A DNA stretch of 64,000 nt, taken from NCBI RefSeq assembly GCF_029027965.1, contig NZ_CP119082.1, forward strand, positions 910,001-974,000, in the 5' to 3' direction. The DNA is from Paracoccus sp. S3-43 (GTDB lineage: Bacteria > Pseudomonadota > Alphaproteobacteria > Rhodobacterales > Rhodobacteraceae). The position numbers were made by a program, and so were the translations under genes. Positions within the stretch are counted from its first letter, which is position 1. Each line of letters begins with the position of its first letter. Positions 50,482 to 61,497 of the stretch are shown here, piece by piece. The notes beneath the pieces are model-generated. The model searched no databases. It saw only the letters and a program-made list of their open reading frames with translations, and was not told the origin of the DNA.

Positions 50482-51528
50482 ATGAAGCTGTCCGATTTCG
50501 ATTTCGACCTGCCCGCCGATCTGATCGCCACGCGCCCGGCCCGGCCGCGCAGCTCTGCCCGGCTGCTGCTGGCCGAAGGCGGGGTCATTGCCGACCGGCG
50601 GGTCGGCGACCTGCCCGGCATCCTGCGGGCGGGCGATGTGCTGGTCCTGAACGACACCAGGGTGATCCCGGCGCGGCTGACCGGCACCCGCACCCGCGCC
50701 ACCCCCCAGGGCGAGGCCACGGCCCGGATCGAGGTGACGCTGCTGGAACCCGCCGCCGACGGCTGGCGCGCCCTGGCCAAGCCGCTGCGCAAGCTGCGGG
50801 TCCGAGAGGTGATCCGCTTCGGCGACGCCCTGTCGGCCGAGGTGGCCGACATCGCCGAGGGCGAGCTGACCCTGCGCTTCGATGCGACGGGCGATGCCTT
50901 CGACGCCGCCCTGTCGCAGGTGGGGGCGATGCCGCTGCCGCCCTATATCGCCGCGCTGCGGGCGCCCGACGACCAGGACCGGCAGGATTACCAGACGGTC
51001 TGGGCCGCCCGCCGCGGCGCTGTCGCCGCGCCCACCGCCAGCCTGCATTTCGACGACGCCCTGCTGGCCCAACTGGCCGCGAAGGGCGTCGAATTCGTCC
51101 ATGTCACCCTGCATGTCGGCGCGGGCACCTTCCTGCCTGTCAAGGTCGAGGACGTGACCACCCACCGGATGCACGCCGAATGGGGCGAGGTCGGCGCCGA
51201 TGCCGCCGCCGCGATCAACCGCGCCCGCGCCGAAGGGCGGCGGGTGATCCCGGTCGGCACCACCGCGCTGCGGCTGATCGAATCGGCCGCCGCCGCCGAC
51301 GGCACCGTCCGGCCCTTCGAAGGCACGACCGACATCTTCATCTATCCCGGTTATCACTTCCGGGTGACCGATGGGCTGATGACGAATTTCCACCTGCCGA
51401 AATCGACGCTGCTGATGCTGGTCTCGGCCCTGATGGGGCAGGAACCGATCAAGGAGATCTATTCCCATGCGGTCGCTTCGGGCTATCGCTTCTTCAGCTA
51501 TGGCGATGCGTCGCTGTTGATTCCCTAG
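50482..51528 (+). CDS. queA: S-adenosylmethionine:tRNA ribosyltransferase-isomerase
   Basis: 348 residues, normal length. Makes epoxyqueuosine in t[23 protein letters not shown] at the start, [16 protein letters not shown] and [17 protein letters not shown] are family marks. Its TAG stop is inside the CCTAGG target of the IS481 element, so the protein is unaltered but any downstream gene is now separated by the IS. Confidence 0.96.
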   Translation: MKLSDFDFDLPADLIATRPARPRSSARLLLAEGGVIADRRVGDLPGILRAGDVLVLNDTRVIPARLTGTRTRATPQGEATARIEVTLLEPAADGWRALAKPLRKLRVREVIRFGDALSAEVADIAEGELTLRFDATGDAFDAALSQVGAMPLPPYIAALRAPDDQDRQDYQTVWAARRGAVAAPTASLHFDDALLAQLAAKGVEFVHVTLHVGAGTFLPVKVEDVTTHRMHAEWGEVGADAAAAINRARAEGRRVIPVGTTALRLIESAAAADGTVRPFEGTTDIFIYPGYHFRVTDGLMTNFHLPKSTLLMLVSALMGQEPIKEIYSHAVASGYRFFSYGDASLLIP

Positions 51529-51529
51529 G
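51524..51529. repeat. IS481 target duplication, left copy (CCTAGG)
   Basis: CCTAGG directly before the IS; TAG at 51526-51528 is the queA stop codon. Pairs with 52541-52546. Confidence 0.88.
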
Positions 51530-52540
51530 TGTTTGATCCCACGGTTTGATGGTGCGATCCTTTCTCAGGGATGGAGGGAAGCATTATGGGCCAGGTTCGT
51601 CACGGGAGCGCCACGACCACGCACGCCGTCAGAGCTGCAATACAACGATCGCAAGCTTCGCTCGCGACGCTGAGCCGGGAGCTCGGCATTAACCCCAAGA
51701 CAGTGGCGAAGTGGCGCAAGCGAGCGACGGTCGATGATCTCAAGACAGGGCCGAAGGAGCCACGCTCCACGGTTTTGACAGAAGCCGAGGAGGCGGCCAT
51801 CGTCGCGTTCAGGCTGCACACGCTTTTGCCGCTGGACGACTGCCTCTATGCCCTGCAGCCATCAATTCCACACCTGACACGCTCAGCGCTGCATCGGTGC
51901 CTTCAGCGCCACGGCATCTCTCGACTGCCCGACGTGGAAGGCGACAAGCCGAAACGGTCGAAGTTCAAGCGCTACCCTATCGGCTTCTTTCATATCGACA
52001 TCGCCGAGGTGCAGACTGCTGAAGGCAAGCTTTACCTGTTCGTCGGCATTGACCGCACGAGCAAGTTTGCCGTGACCCAGCTCGTCGACAAGGCGGACAG
52101 GAAGACAGCTTGGGAGTTCCTGCAGCACATGCTCGAAGCCGTGCCCTATCAGGTCCATACCATCCTCACCGACAACGGTATTCAGTTCGCCGAGCAGCCT
52201 CGGAACCGGAACACCATCTATTCCAGACCTATGCGCTTTGACATGATCTGCGAGGCCAACGGCATTGAGCACCGCCTGACGAAGCCCAACCACCCGTGGA
52301 CCAACGGTCAGGTCGAGCGGATGAACCGCACGATCAAGGACGCCACCGTCAAACGCTTTCACTACACCAGCCACGACGAGCTCCGCACGCATCTCGCCGA
52401 CTTCATGGCAGCCTACAACTTCGCGCGTAGGCTCAAGACCCTCGGCGGCCTCACGCCCTACGAATACATCTGCAAGATCTGGACATCAGAGCCAGACAGA
52501 TTCATCCTAAACCCGATCCACCAGATGCCGGGACTGAACA
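51530..52540 (+). mobile_element. Complete IS481-family insertion sequence (1011 bp)
   Basis: Ends TGTTTGATCCC and (inverted) TGTTCAGTCCC form imperfect terminal repeats; flanked by the direct repeat CCTAGG. One transposase gene. A second, inverted copy begins at 413. Confidence 0.93.
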
Positions 52541-52545
52541 CCTAG
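51586..52545 (+). CDS. IS481-family DDE transposase
   Basis: 319 residues. N-terminal HTH (SLATLSRELGINPKTVAKW), then an rve-type DDE core: Asp in FFHIDIAEVQTAEGKLYLF, Asp in HTILTDNGIQF, Glu in HPWTNGQVERMNRTI. GGAGGG precedes ATG 51586. The last codons run through the IS end at 52540 and use TAG at 52543-52545, which belongs to the duplicated target. It looks active. Confidence 0.94.
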   Translation: MGQVRHGSATTTHAVRAAIQRSQASLATLSRELGINPKTVAKWRKRATVDDLKTGPKEPRSTVLTEAEEAAIVAFRLHTLLPLDDCLYALQPSIPHLTRSALHRCLQRHGISRLPDVEGDKPKRSKFKRYPIGFFHIDIAEVQTAEGKLYLFVGIDRTSKFAVTQLVDKADRKTAWEFLQHMLEAVPYQVHTILTDNGIQFAEQPRNRNTIYSRPMRFDMICEANGIEHRLTKPNHPWTNGQVERMNRTIKDATVKRFHYTSHDELRTHLADFMAAYNFARRLKTLGGLTPYEYICKIWTSEPDRFILNPIHQMPGLNT

Positions 52546-52546
52546 G
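52541..52546. repeat. IS481 target duplication, right copy; supplies transposase stop
   Basis: CCTAGG directly after the IS. TAG at 52543-52545 ends the transposase frame. Confidence 0.88.
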
Positions 52547-52623
52547 GTCGCTTTCCGGGTAGCCTGCCGGCGACGGATGGGCCACAGAAGGGCGCATTCC
52601 GTTCCCCAAGTCCGAGACGACCC

Positions 52624-53862
52624 ATGCTTTCCGTGCTGCGAACCACATGGCCGCTGTTCCTGGGCATCCTGCTGCTGATGGTCGGCAACGGGATGCAGGG
52701 CACGCTGCTGGGCATCCGCGGCGCGCTGGAGGGGATCCCGACCTTGCAGATGTCGGTGGTCATGTCGGGCTATTTCGCGGGCTTCCTGCTGGGCAGCCTG
52801 ACGGTGCCGGGCCTGATCAAGAACGTCGGCCATGTCCGGGTCTTCGCCGCCCTGGGGTCGATGATCTCATCGGTGCTGGTGCTGTATTCGGTCGAGGCGA
52901 ACTGGATCTGGTGGACGCTGCTGCGCTGCGTGATCGGGTTCTGCTTCTGCGGCGTCTACATCACGTCGGAAAGCTGGCTGAACACGCGGTCCACCAACGA
53001 AAACCGGGGCCAGACGCTGTCGGCCTATATGATCGTGCAACTGCTGGGGATCGTGGCCGCGCAGGCGCTGCTGAACACCAGCGATCCGGGCGGATACACG
53101 CTGTTCATCATCGCGTCCGTGCTGGTGTCCTTCGCCTTCATGCCGATCCTGCTGTCGGCCCGGCCCGCGCCGCAGTTCCAGACCATCAAGCGCATGTCCT
53201 TCGGCCAGCTTTACCGCGCCTCGCCGCTGGGCTGCGTGGGCATCTTCCTGATGGGCGGGGTGTTTGCGGTGCTGTCGGGCATGTCCTCGGTCTGGGGGGC
53301 GGTGATCGGACTGTCGGTGGCCGAAATCTCGGTCTTCGTCGCGGCCAGCTATGCGGGCGGGCTGGTGCTGCAATATCCCATCGGCTGGATTTCCGACCGA
53401 TACGACCGGCGCAAGCTGGTGCTGATCCTGGCGGCGGCGGGCGCGGTGACGGGCGTCGTGGTCGTTGCGGCCCAGCCCGGCACGCTGGGGCTGGTGATCG
53501 CGGGGGCGCTGATGGGCGGCATCGCCAATCCGATCTATGCGCTGCTGCTGGCCTATACCAACGACTATCTGGACCACTCGGACATGGCGGCGGCCTCGGC
53601 CGGGCTGCTGTTCATCTATGGCATCGGGTCCATGGGCGGGCCGGTCATCACCGGCTGGCTGATGGAGGTTCTGGGTCCGGACGGCTTCTGGGTCTATATG
53701 GCGGTGCTGCTGGCGATGCTGACCCTCTATGCCGGGTGGCGGACCACGCGCCGCCGGGCCCTGACGCCCGAGGAACAGGGCAACTTTGCCGTCATCACCC
53801 CGAACGCCACCACCATCGCGGTCGAGGCCGCCCTGGACGAGAAGCAGTCAAACCCGTCTTAA
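52624..53862 (+). CDS. MFS transporter
   Basis: 412 residues with 12 predicted helices. RTTWPLFLGILLLMVGNGMQ at the start and YPIGWISDRYDRRKLVLIL, the loop motif between helices 8 and 9. Resembles the YcaD/UMF2-like group of small MFS proteins. Substrate unknown. Lies 83 bases after the IS, whose insertion may separate it from its old promoter or from queA. Confidence 0.85.
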   Translation: MLSVLRTTWPLFLGILLLMVGNGMQGTLLGIRGALEGIPTLQMSVVMSGYFAGFLLGSLTVPGLIKNVGHVRVFAALGSMISSVLVLYSVEANWIWWTLLRCVIGFCFCGVYITSESWLNTRSTNENRGQTLSAYMIVQLLGIVAAQALLNTSDPGGYTLFIIASVLVSFAFMPILLSARPAPQFQTIKRMSFGQLYRASPLGCVGIFLMGGVFAVLSGMSSVWGAVIGLSVAEISVFVAASYAGGLVLQYPIGWISDRYDRRKLVLILAAAGAVTGVVVVAAQPGTLGLVIAGALMGGIANPIYALLLAYTNDYLDHSDMAAASAGLLFIYGIGSMGGPVITGWLMEVLGPDGFWVYMAVLLAMLTLYAGWRTTRRRALTPEEQGNFAVITPNATTIAVEAALDEKQSNPS

Positions 53863-53929
53863 GCGGCCTTCTTGTCCGTCCGCCGGGAATGGTTTAACGC
53901 TGAACTATCGTGACCAGACGGGGGAGCCT

Positions 53930-55321
53930 ATGGCCCAGAATTTCGACATGGTGGTGATCGGCGCCGGTCCGGGCGGCTATGTCGCCGCGATCCGGGGCGC
54001 CCAGCTGGGCCTGAACGTCGCCTGTATCGAGCGGGAACACTTGGGCGGCATCTGCCTCAACTGGGGCTGCATCCCCACCAAGGCGCTGCTGCGGTCGGCC
54101 GAGGTGTTCCACCTGATGCACCGCGCCAAGGATTTCGGGCTGTCGGCCGAAGGTATCGGTTTCGATCTGGAAAAGGTCGTGGCCCGGTCGCGCGGGGTCG
54201 CCAAGCAACTGACCGGCGGCATCGGCCATCTGTTCAAGAAGAACAAGGTCACCACCATCATGGGCGAGGCGCGGCTGGTGGCCCCCGGCAAGGTCAGCGT
54301 CAAGACCGACAAGGGGACCGAGGAGATCACCGCCAGGAACATCGTCCTGGCGACCGGCGCGCGGGCGCGCGAACTGCCGGGGCTGGAGCCGGATGGCAAG
54401 CTGGTCTGGAACTACAAGCACGCGCTGATGCCGCCGCATATGCCCAAGAAGCTGCTGGTCATCGGATCGGGCGCCATCGGCATCGAATTCGCGAGCTTCT
54501 TCAACACCCTGGGCGCCGACACCACGGTGGTCGAGGTGATGGACCGCGTGCTGCCGGTCGAGGATGCGGAAATCAGCGCCTTCGCCAAGAAGCAGTTCGT
54601 CAAGCAGGGCATGACGATCCTGGAAAAGGCCACGGTCAGGAAGCTGGATCGCAAGGGGGCGACCGTCACGGCCCATATCGAAACCGGCGGCAAGACCGAG
54701 ACGCAGGATTTCGACACGGTGATTTCCGCCGTCGGTATCGTCGGCAATGTGGAAAACCTGGGACTTGAAGATCTGGGCGTCAAGGTGGACCGCACCCATG
54801 TCGTGACCGACGAATACTGCCGCACCGGGGTGCCGGGCCTCTATGCCATTGGCGACGTGGCGGGCGCGCCCTGGCTGGCGCACAAGGCCAGCCACGAGGG
54901 CGTGATGGTCGCCGAACTGATCGCGGGCGGGCATCCGCATCCGGTCAAGCCCGGCAGCATCGCGGGCTGCACCTATTGCCACCCGCAGGTCGCATCGGTC
55001 GGGTTGACCGAGGCCAAGGCCAAGGAACTGGGACACGACATCAAGGTCGGCCGCTTCCCCTTTGTCGGCAACGGCAAGGCCATCGCGCTTGGCGAACCCG
55101 AAGGGCTGATCAAGACCGTCTTCGACGCCAGGACCGGCGAATTGCTGGGCGCCCATATGGTCGGGGCCGAGGTGACGGAACTGATCCAGGGCTATGTCAT
55201 CGGCCGCCAGCTTGAGACGACCGAGCAGGATCTGATGGAGACGGTGTTCCCGCACCCGACGCTTTCGGAAATGATGCACGAGGCGGTTCTGGACGCTTAC
55301 GGCCGGGCGATCCATTTCTGA
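53930..55321 (+). CDS. lpdA: Dihydrolipoyl dehydrogenase
   Basis: 463 residues. FAD motif VVIGAGPGGYVAAIRGAQLG, redox Cys pair in GGICLNWGCIPTKALL, NAD motif VIGSGAIGIEFASFF, C-terminal catalytic HPTLSEMMHEAVLDA. E3 subunit of pyruvate/2-oxoglutarate dehydrogenase or the glycine cleavage system; no E1/E2 genes are adjacent, so which complex is unknown. GGGGGAG before ATG 53930. Confidence 0.95.
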   Translation: MAQNFDMVVIGAGPGGYVAAIRGAQLGLNVACIEREHLGGICLNWGCIPTKALLRSAEVFHLMHRAKDFGLSAEGIGFDLEKVVARSRGVAKQLTGGIGHLFKKNKVTTIMGEARLVAPGKVSVKTDKGTEEITARNIVLATGARARELPGLEPDGKLVWNYKHALMPPHMPKKLLVIGSGAIGIEFASFFNTLGADTTVVEVMDRVLPVEDAEISAFAKKQFVKQGMTILEKATVRKLDRKGATVTAHIETGGKTETQDFDTVISAVGIVGNVENLGLEDLGVKVDRTHVVTDEYCRTGVPGLYAIGDVAGAPWLAHKASHEGVMVAELIAGGHPHPVKPGSIAGCTYCHPQVASVGLTEAKAKELGHDIKVGRFPFVGNGKAIALGEPEGLIKTVFDARTGELLGAHMVGAEVTELIQGYVIGRQLETTEQDLMETVFPHPTLSEMMHEAVLDAYGRAIHF

Positions 55322-55394
55322 CAGCCGTTGCACGGGCGCGGGCTGCATCCATGCCCGGATGACCGCCCCGAGTGACGACCCGAGTGACGACCCG

Positions 55395-55422
55395 AACCGC
55401 CGCGCCCCGTCGCGGCGGTTTT
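55395..55422 (+). terminator. Rho-independent terminator after lpdA
   Basis: CCGCCGCG-CCCCGT-CGCGGCGG followed by TTTTG. A short direct repeat (CCGAGTGACGAC twice) lies just upstream. Confidence 0.88.
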
Positions 55423-55423
55423 G

Positions 55424-55900
55424 TCATGCGATGCCCAGATCCGCGGGCCTCAGCCGGAAGGCCGCGCCGAAGCCCGCGTTCAGGAAACCCGATTGCGGCG
55501 CCAGCCGCCAGAACCGGAAATCGGGCAGGTCGATGAACGCCGCCGCCTTGGGATGCGCGTCCAGCCAGCGGTCGCGCAGACCGGCGGTATCGTCGATCAC
55601 CAGGGCCGTCACCTGCAAGGACAGGCGCGGCCTGGTCATCGGATCGCCCTTGTCCCCCGGCGTTTCCACCAGCAGCGCCGCGCGCGGATCGGCGGCGAGC
55701 GCCCGGCTGTGGACCGCCAGCCCCGACAGCAGCGCGACCGGTGCGCCGGAGGGGTCGATCTGGCAGGCGATCCTGGACAGATGCGGATGGCCCGTGGCGG
55801 CGTCGTTCACCGCCAGCACGGCATGGCGCATCGCGGCCAGCGTCCGCCGCGCCTTATCGCGGGCATCGTCGGTGGTCCTGCGGATGGGATCCTTGGTCAT
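55424..55900 (-). CDS. Pyridoxamine-5'-phosphate-oxidase-fold protein (HugZ-like)
   Basis: 158 residues, FMN-binding split barrel. AMRHAVLAVNDAATGHPHLSR, VALLSGLAVHSRALAADPRAALLVE and MTRPRLSLQVTA are family segments. HugZ-like members degrade haem, but the C-terminal haem-binding domain is missing here, so the activity is uncertain. Divergent from acsA. Confidence 0.78.
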   Translation of the reverse strand: MTKDPIRRTTDDARDKARRTLAAMRHAVLAVNDAATGHPHLSRIACQIDPSGAPVALLSGLAVHSRALAADPRAALLVETPGDKGDPMTRPRLSLQVTALVIDDTAGLRDRWLDAHPKAAAFIDLPDFRFWRLAPQSGFLNAGFGAAFRLRPADLGIA

Positions 55901-56123
55901 GGCCGGACGCTGGCGCGGCGCGGGCGGATTTGCAAGGCTTGTGAATTATTTACAAATTCGGGAAGAATTCGTCAATAAATTTACGAAGTCATTGTTTTAA
56001 CAAAAATATTTACCGGACTCCGTATGATGTGATTAACTGATCGGGGGAGCGCGCCACAGCCTGCCGCCTTCGGGTCGACATGCCCCAAGACGCGGCGGCG
56101 CGGACGTAGGACAAGGGGAACGC
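55901..56123. promoter_or_regulatory. AT-rich divergent promoter of acsA
   Basis: 223 bases, strongly AT-rich at 55929-56040. Contains TTTGCAAG (55929-55936), TTTACAAA (55949-55956), the inverted repeat GAATT-N7-AATTC (55943-55959) and poly-A stretches. The first two resemble the TTTGCAAA boxes of RamB/ScfR-type regulators of short-chain acyl-CoA metabolism. Confidence 0.5.
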
Positions 56124-58079
<1,956 letters not shown>

Positions 58080-58263
58080 GGCAAGGGGGGGCTTTCCCCG
58101 CAAGGATGAGAAGGCGGCCTCCGGGGGGAGGACCGGGTGCCGCCAGACCTGCCGGACGACCGATCCCAGACACGCGCCCTGGCCCCGCCGGGGACGGGAC
58201 CGAAGAAGGATTGTCCGTCAAACCCGAAGCCGGAGGCAGGCCGGCTCAACAGGAGGAGGACTG

Positions 58264-60057
58264 ATGGCTTATGCATCGCCCGACGCGACGACCCGTTCGC
58301 GTCCCATGACATCCGAGGAAAAGAAGGTCATCCTGGCCTCGTCCGCGGGCACGATCTTCGAATGGTACGACTTCTATCTCTATGGCTCGCTGGCCTCGAT
58401 CATCGGCGCGCAGTTCTTCACGGCCTTCCCGGAATCGACGCGGAACGTCTTTGCGCTGCTGGCCTTCGCGGCGGGCTTCCTGGTGCGGCCCTTCGGCGCG
58501 CTTGTCTTCGGCGCCCTGGGCGACCTGATCGGGCGGAAATACACCTTCCTGACCACCATCCTGATCATGGGCCTGTCGACCTTCCTGGTCGGCCTGCTGC
58601 CCGGCTATGCGTCCTGGGGCATCGCGGCGCCGATCATTCTGATCGCGTTGCGGATGTTGCAGGGCCTGGCGCTTGGCGGGGAATACGGAGGCGCGGCGGT
58701 CTATGTGGCCGAACACGCGCCGCAGGGACGGCGCGGCTATTTCACCGCCTTCATCCAGACCACGGCGACGCTGGGGCTGCTGCTGTCGCTGGTGGTGATC
58801 CTGCTGGTCACGTCCTATGTGAACGCCAACTATCCCGCCGTGCCGCAGCTTGGCCTTGACGGCCAGCCGCTGCTGGATCCGACCGGCGCGCAGGTCATGC
58901 TGGATCCGTTCAAGGCCTGGGGCTGGCGGATTCCGTTCCTGGCGTCGATCTTCCTGCTGCTGATCTCGCTCTATATCCGCTTGCAGATGAACGAATCCCC
59001 GGCCTTCAAGAAGATGAAGGAAGAGGGCGCGCAGTCCAAGGCGCCGCTGAGGGAAGCCTTCGGCAACTGGCGCAACGGCAAGATCGCCCTGATCGCGCTG
59101 TTCGGCCTGACCGCCGGACAGGCCGTGGTCTGGTATTCGGGACAGTTCTACGCGCTGTTCTTCATCCAGAACGTCGTCAAGGTCGACCAGTTCAGCGCCA
59201 ACGTCTTCGTCGCCTGGTCGCTGATCCTGGGCACGGCGGGCTTCATCTTCTTCGGTTCGCTGTCGGACCGCATCGGCCGCAAGCCGATCATCCTGGGCGG
59301 CTGCGCCCTGGCCGCGATCACCTATATGTGGGTGTTCCCGCTGCTGACCAGCGTCGCCAACCCGGCGCTGCACGCGGCCCAGCAGATCCCCGTGACGGTG
59401 ACGGCCGCGCCCGAGGACTGCTCGTTCCAGTTCAACCCGGTCGGCACCGCGCAGTTCAACAACAGCTGCGACATCGTCAAGGCGACCCTGTCGAAATCCT
59501 CGGTCAATTCGGAAACCGTGGATGCGCCTGCGGGCACCGTGGCCTCGGTCCAGGTGGGCGATACGGTGGTGCAGTCCTATGACGCGAACGCCCTGACCGG
59601 CGAGGCGCTGGCGGCCGAGAAGGCGCGCTTCACGGCGGAAATCAACGCCGCGCTGACGGCGGCGGGCTATCCGCTGGTCGCGACCGACAACGCCACCGTG
59701 GCCAAGACCGACCACTTCTTCGACATCTTCAACGCCCAGAACCTCAAGATCGTGCTGATCCTGACCTATCTGATCGTGCTGGTGACGATGGTCTATGGCC
59801 CCATCGCCGCGCAACTGGTCGAGCTGTATCCGACCCGGATCCGTTATTCCGGCCTGTCGCTGCCCTATCACATCGGCAACGGCTGGTTCGGGGGGCTGCT
59901 GCCCGCGACGGCCTTCGCGATCTCGGCCCAGACCGGCAACATCTATGCGGGGCTGTGGTATGCGATCGTGATCGCGGTGATGACGGTGATCGTCGGCGCG
60001 CTGTTCGTGCCGGGCGACAGCCACAGGAAGAACATCTTCGCCGACGACGGCGTCTGA
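58264..60057 (+). CDS. MFS transporter, metabolite:H+ symporter type, with a large extra loop
   Basis: 597 residues, about 150 longer than usual MHS proteins. N-terminal SAGTIFEWYDFYLYGSLAS, VRPFGALVFGALGDLIGRK (helix 2-3 loop) and GEYGGAAVYVAEH are family marks. Between helices near residue 362 and 492 lies a soluble insert of about 125 residues, with two Cys (386 and 402) that could form a disulfide. The insert shows no known domain. AGGAGGAGG precedes the ATG. Linked to acsA, so a carboxylate substrate is plausible. Confidence 0.83.
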   Translation: MAYASPDATTRSRPMTSEEKKVILASSAGTIFEWYDFYLYGSLASIIGAQFFTAFPESTRNVFALLAFAAGFLVRPFGALVFGALGDLIGRKYTFLTTILIMGLSTFLVGLLPGYASWGIAAPIILIALRMLQGLALGGEYGGAAVYVAEHAPQGRRGYFTAFIQTTATLGLLLSLVVILLVTSYVNANYPAVPQLGLDGQPLLDPTGAQVMLDPFKAWGWRIPFLASIFLLLISLYIRLQMNESPAFKKMKEEGAQSKAPLREAFGNWRNGKIALIALFGLTAGQAVVWYSGQFYALFFIQNVVKVDQFSANVFVAWSLILGTAGFIFFGSLSDRIGRKPIILGGCALAAITYMWVFPLLTSVANPALHAAQQIPVTVTAAPEDCSFQFNPVGTAQFNNSCDIVKATLSKSSVNSETVDAPAGTVASVQVGDTVVQSYDANALTGEALAAEKARFTAEINAALTAAGYPLVATDNATVAKTDHFFDIFNAQNLKIVLILTYLIVLVTMVYGPIAAQLVELYPTRIRYSGLSLPYHIGNGWFGGLLPATAFAISAQTGNIYAGLWYAIVIAVMTVIVGALFVPGDSHRKNIFADDGV

Positions 60058-60063
60058 ACCGCT

Positions 60064-60094
60064 GGCCGGGCCGGGGCTGTTCCCCGGCCCGGCC
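60064..60094 (+). terminator. Strong hairpin after the MHS transporter gene
   Basis: GGCCGGGCCGGGG-CTGTT-CCCCGGCCCGGCC, a perfect 13-bp stem 7 bases after the stop, followed by GCCCCCC rather than T. Probably a 3'-end structure or weak terminator. Confidence 0.6.
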
Positions 60095-60187
60095 GCCCCC
60101 CTGTTCGTTCAGGAAGGCCCGGCCCATGGCGCGCATTTTGGTTGTCGAGACCTGCGCGCCCAGATGACGCGGCTGCTGGAGTGATCC

Positions 60188-60463
60188 TCAGCCCTGCCGC
60201 CGTCGCCACAGCGCCCAAAGGCCCAGCCCGATGGCAAGATAGGCCGCGTTCACCAGAAGCCCGCCCAGGATCTGCGTGGGCATCGGTTCTGGCCGGGGCG
60301 AGGCGCCGGTCGCCGGAATGATCACCGCCACGAACAGCGCCCCGGCGGCCAGCGGCGGCAGCATCCCGGTGATCGGGCGGTTGCGCAGCGTCGTCAGCAA
60401 CAGCGCCGCCAGCAGGCCGATCCGAAACACATCCCCCGCCTGCGCGGCCAGCAAATCACCCAT
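60188..60463 (-). CDS. Small integral membrane protein, unknown
   Basis: 91 residues, about three membrane helices (IGLLAALLLTTLRNR, LAAGALFVAVIIPATG, VNAAYLAIGLGLWALWRRR). No recognised family. ATG at 60463 with a fair start context. Same strand as the next exported protein but 51 bases apart. Confidence 0.55.
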   Translation of the reverse strand: MGDLLAAQAGDVFRIGLLAALLLTTLRNRPITGMLPPLAAGALFVAVIIPATGASPRPEPMPTQILGGLLVNAAYLAIGLGLWALWRRRQG

Positions 60464-60514
60464 GACCTGTTCCTTCGTCTTTTCCGCAGCCTAGCCCGTG
60501 GGGCGGGACGGCGT

Positions 60515-60907
60515 CTATAACGGGATTTCGGGCTGGTCGGGGTCGATGGGAACGGCTGGGGTTTCGGGATCGCCCGGTTCGCGCGGCGATTCCCCCAGGG
60601 GCGGTGGCGGGGGCGCGTCGGCGCGGCGGCGGATCAGGATGTCGCCGTTCTCCAGCCGCTGAGGCGCCTGGTAATTGCCCAGGTCGTCGACCAGGACCGC
60701 CAGATCCCGCAGCACCGGACCCAGGTCGGTCAGGGCCTTGCCCATGCCGTCGCCCAGGTGGTCCAGTTGCGGGCCGAACTCGGTCCACAGGTTGTCGGCG
60801 ATGATGCCAAGGCCGCGTTCGACCAGGCCGAACCCGTCCTCGGTCGCGGTTTGCGCGGCTGCGGGGACGGGCGCGGCCAGCAGTCCCAGGATCAGAAGCC
60901 GGTGCAT
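60515..60907 (-). CDS. Exported protein of unknown function
   Basis: 130 residues. MHRLLILGLLAAPVPAAAQ is a Sec signal peptide with cleavage after AAA-Q. The mature part has an amphipathic helical stretch (LGIIADNLWTEFGPQLDHLG, MGKALTDLGPVLRDLAVLVD) and a Pro-rich end. Found in Rhodobacteraceae as a conserved hypothetical (from memory). GGGGGTG precedes ATG 60907; GTG 60913 is an alternative. Confidence 0.65.
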   Translation of the reverse strand: MHRLLILGLLAAPVPAAAQTATEDGFGLVERGLGIIADNLWTEFGPQLDHLGDGMGKALTDLGPVLRDLAVLVDDLGNYQAPQRLENGDILIRRRADAPPPPPLGESPREPGDPETPAVPIDPDQPEIPL

Positions 60908-60983
60908 GATCACCCCCGCGGGTTTCCTGAACGGTCGGTGCGGATGCTAAGCCCGCACCGGCCCCCTGTCGAGCGGCGCAACG

Positions 60984-61012
60984 AAAAAGGGCTGGCCCAA
61001 GGCCAGCCCTTT
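60984..61012 (-). terminator. Terminator of the Asp-rich small protein gene
   Basis: AAAGGGCTGGCC-CAA-GGCCAGCCCTTT, a perfect 12-bp stem; on the minus strand it is followed by TTCGTT. Confidence 0.85.
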
Positions 61013-61046
61013 ATATCCGACAGAACCCGGGTTCCGTACAGAATTC

Positions 61047-61274
61047 TTATTCCGTAGCGGGGGTGGTGTCGTCGTCGTCATCGTCGTCCGAAGCAACGGC
61101 GGCGATGACGCCCAGCAGCAGCAGGGCCGGGACGACCAGGCCAGCGTTGGTCGAGGCGGGACGCTCTTCCACGACGACGGGCTCGACGTCCACGACGGGG
61201 GCGACATAGCCACCGGCCAGAGCCGAGGTTGCGGTCAGGCCGAGAGCGGCAGCGAAGGTAGCGAATTTGGTCAT
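61047..61274 (-). CDS. Small exported protein with poly-Asp tail
   Basis: 75 residues. MTKFATFAAALGLTATSALAG is a signal peptide, followed by a Val/Pro/Glu segment, one membrane helix (AGLVVPALLLLGVIAAVAS) and seven Asp in a row near the end. Similar short proteins are common in Rhodobacterales and sometimes misnamed ferrochelatase. CGGAGC lies 8 bases before ATG 61274. The Asp tail may bind cations, but this is a guess. Confidence 0.72.
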   Translation of the reverse strand: MTKFATFAAALGLTATSALAGGYVAPVVDVEPVVVEERPASTNAGLVVPALLLLGVIAAVASDDDDDDDTTPATE

Positions 61275-61497
61275 GATCATGCTCCGTTTCGTTGAAAGCT
61301 GCCGTCACCGGCAACATCGAGGCGACAGTTACACAATCCCCAGACGTTTGAAAGCAGCATTGGTTCAAATCCGTCGCTGGGTCATGCCCACTGTTGCATA
61401 TTGGCCAACACCCTGGCCTGGCCTTGGTTCCAGACGGCGGACGGCCCCGGCCGGGGTGTTGCAATCCCGCACTAAGCGCGGCGAAGCGCTTGGGAAA

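Noticed and set aside
55368..55396. Short CCGAGTGACGAC direct repeat as CRISPR-like
   Set aside because: Only two adjacent units and no spacers; no CRISPR array was found in the window.
60124..60168. Mini-ORF MARILVVETCAPR after the MHS transporter
   Set aside because: Thirteen codons resembling a response-regulator start, but nothing follows; too short to support a gene or a clear remnant.
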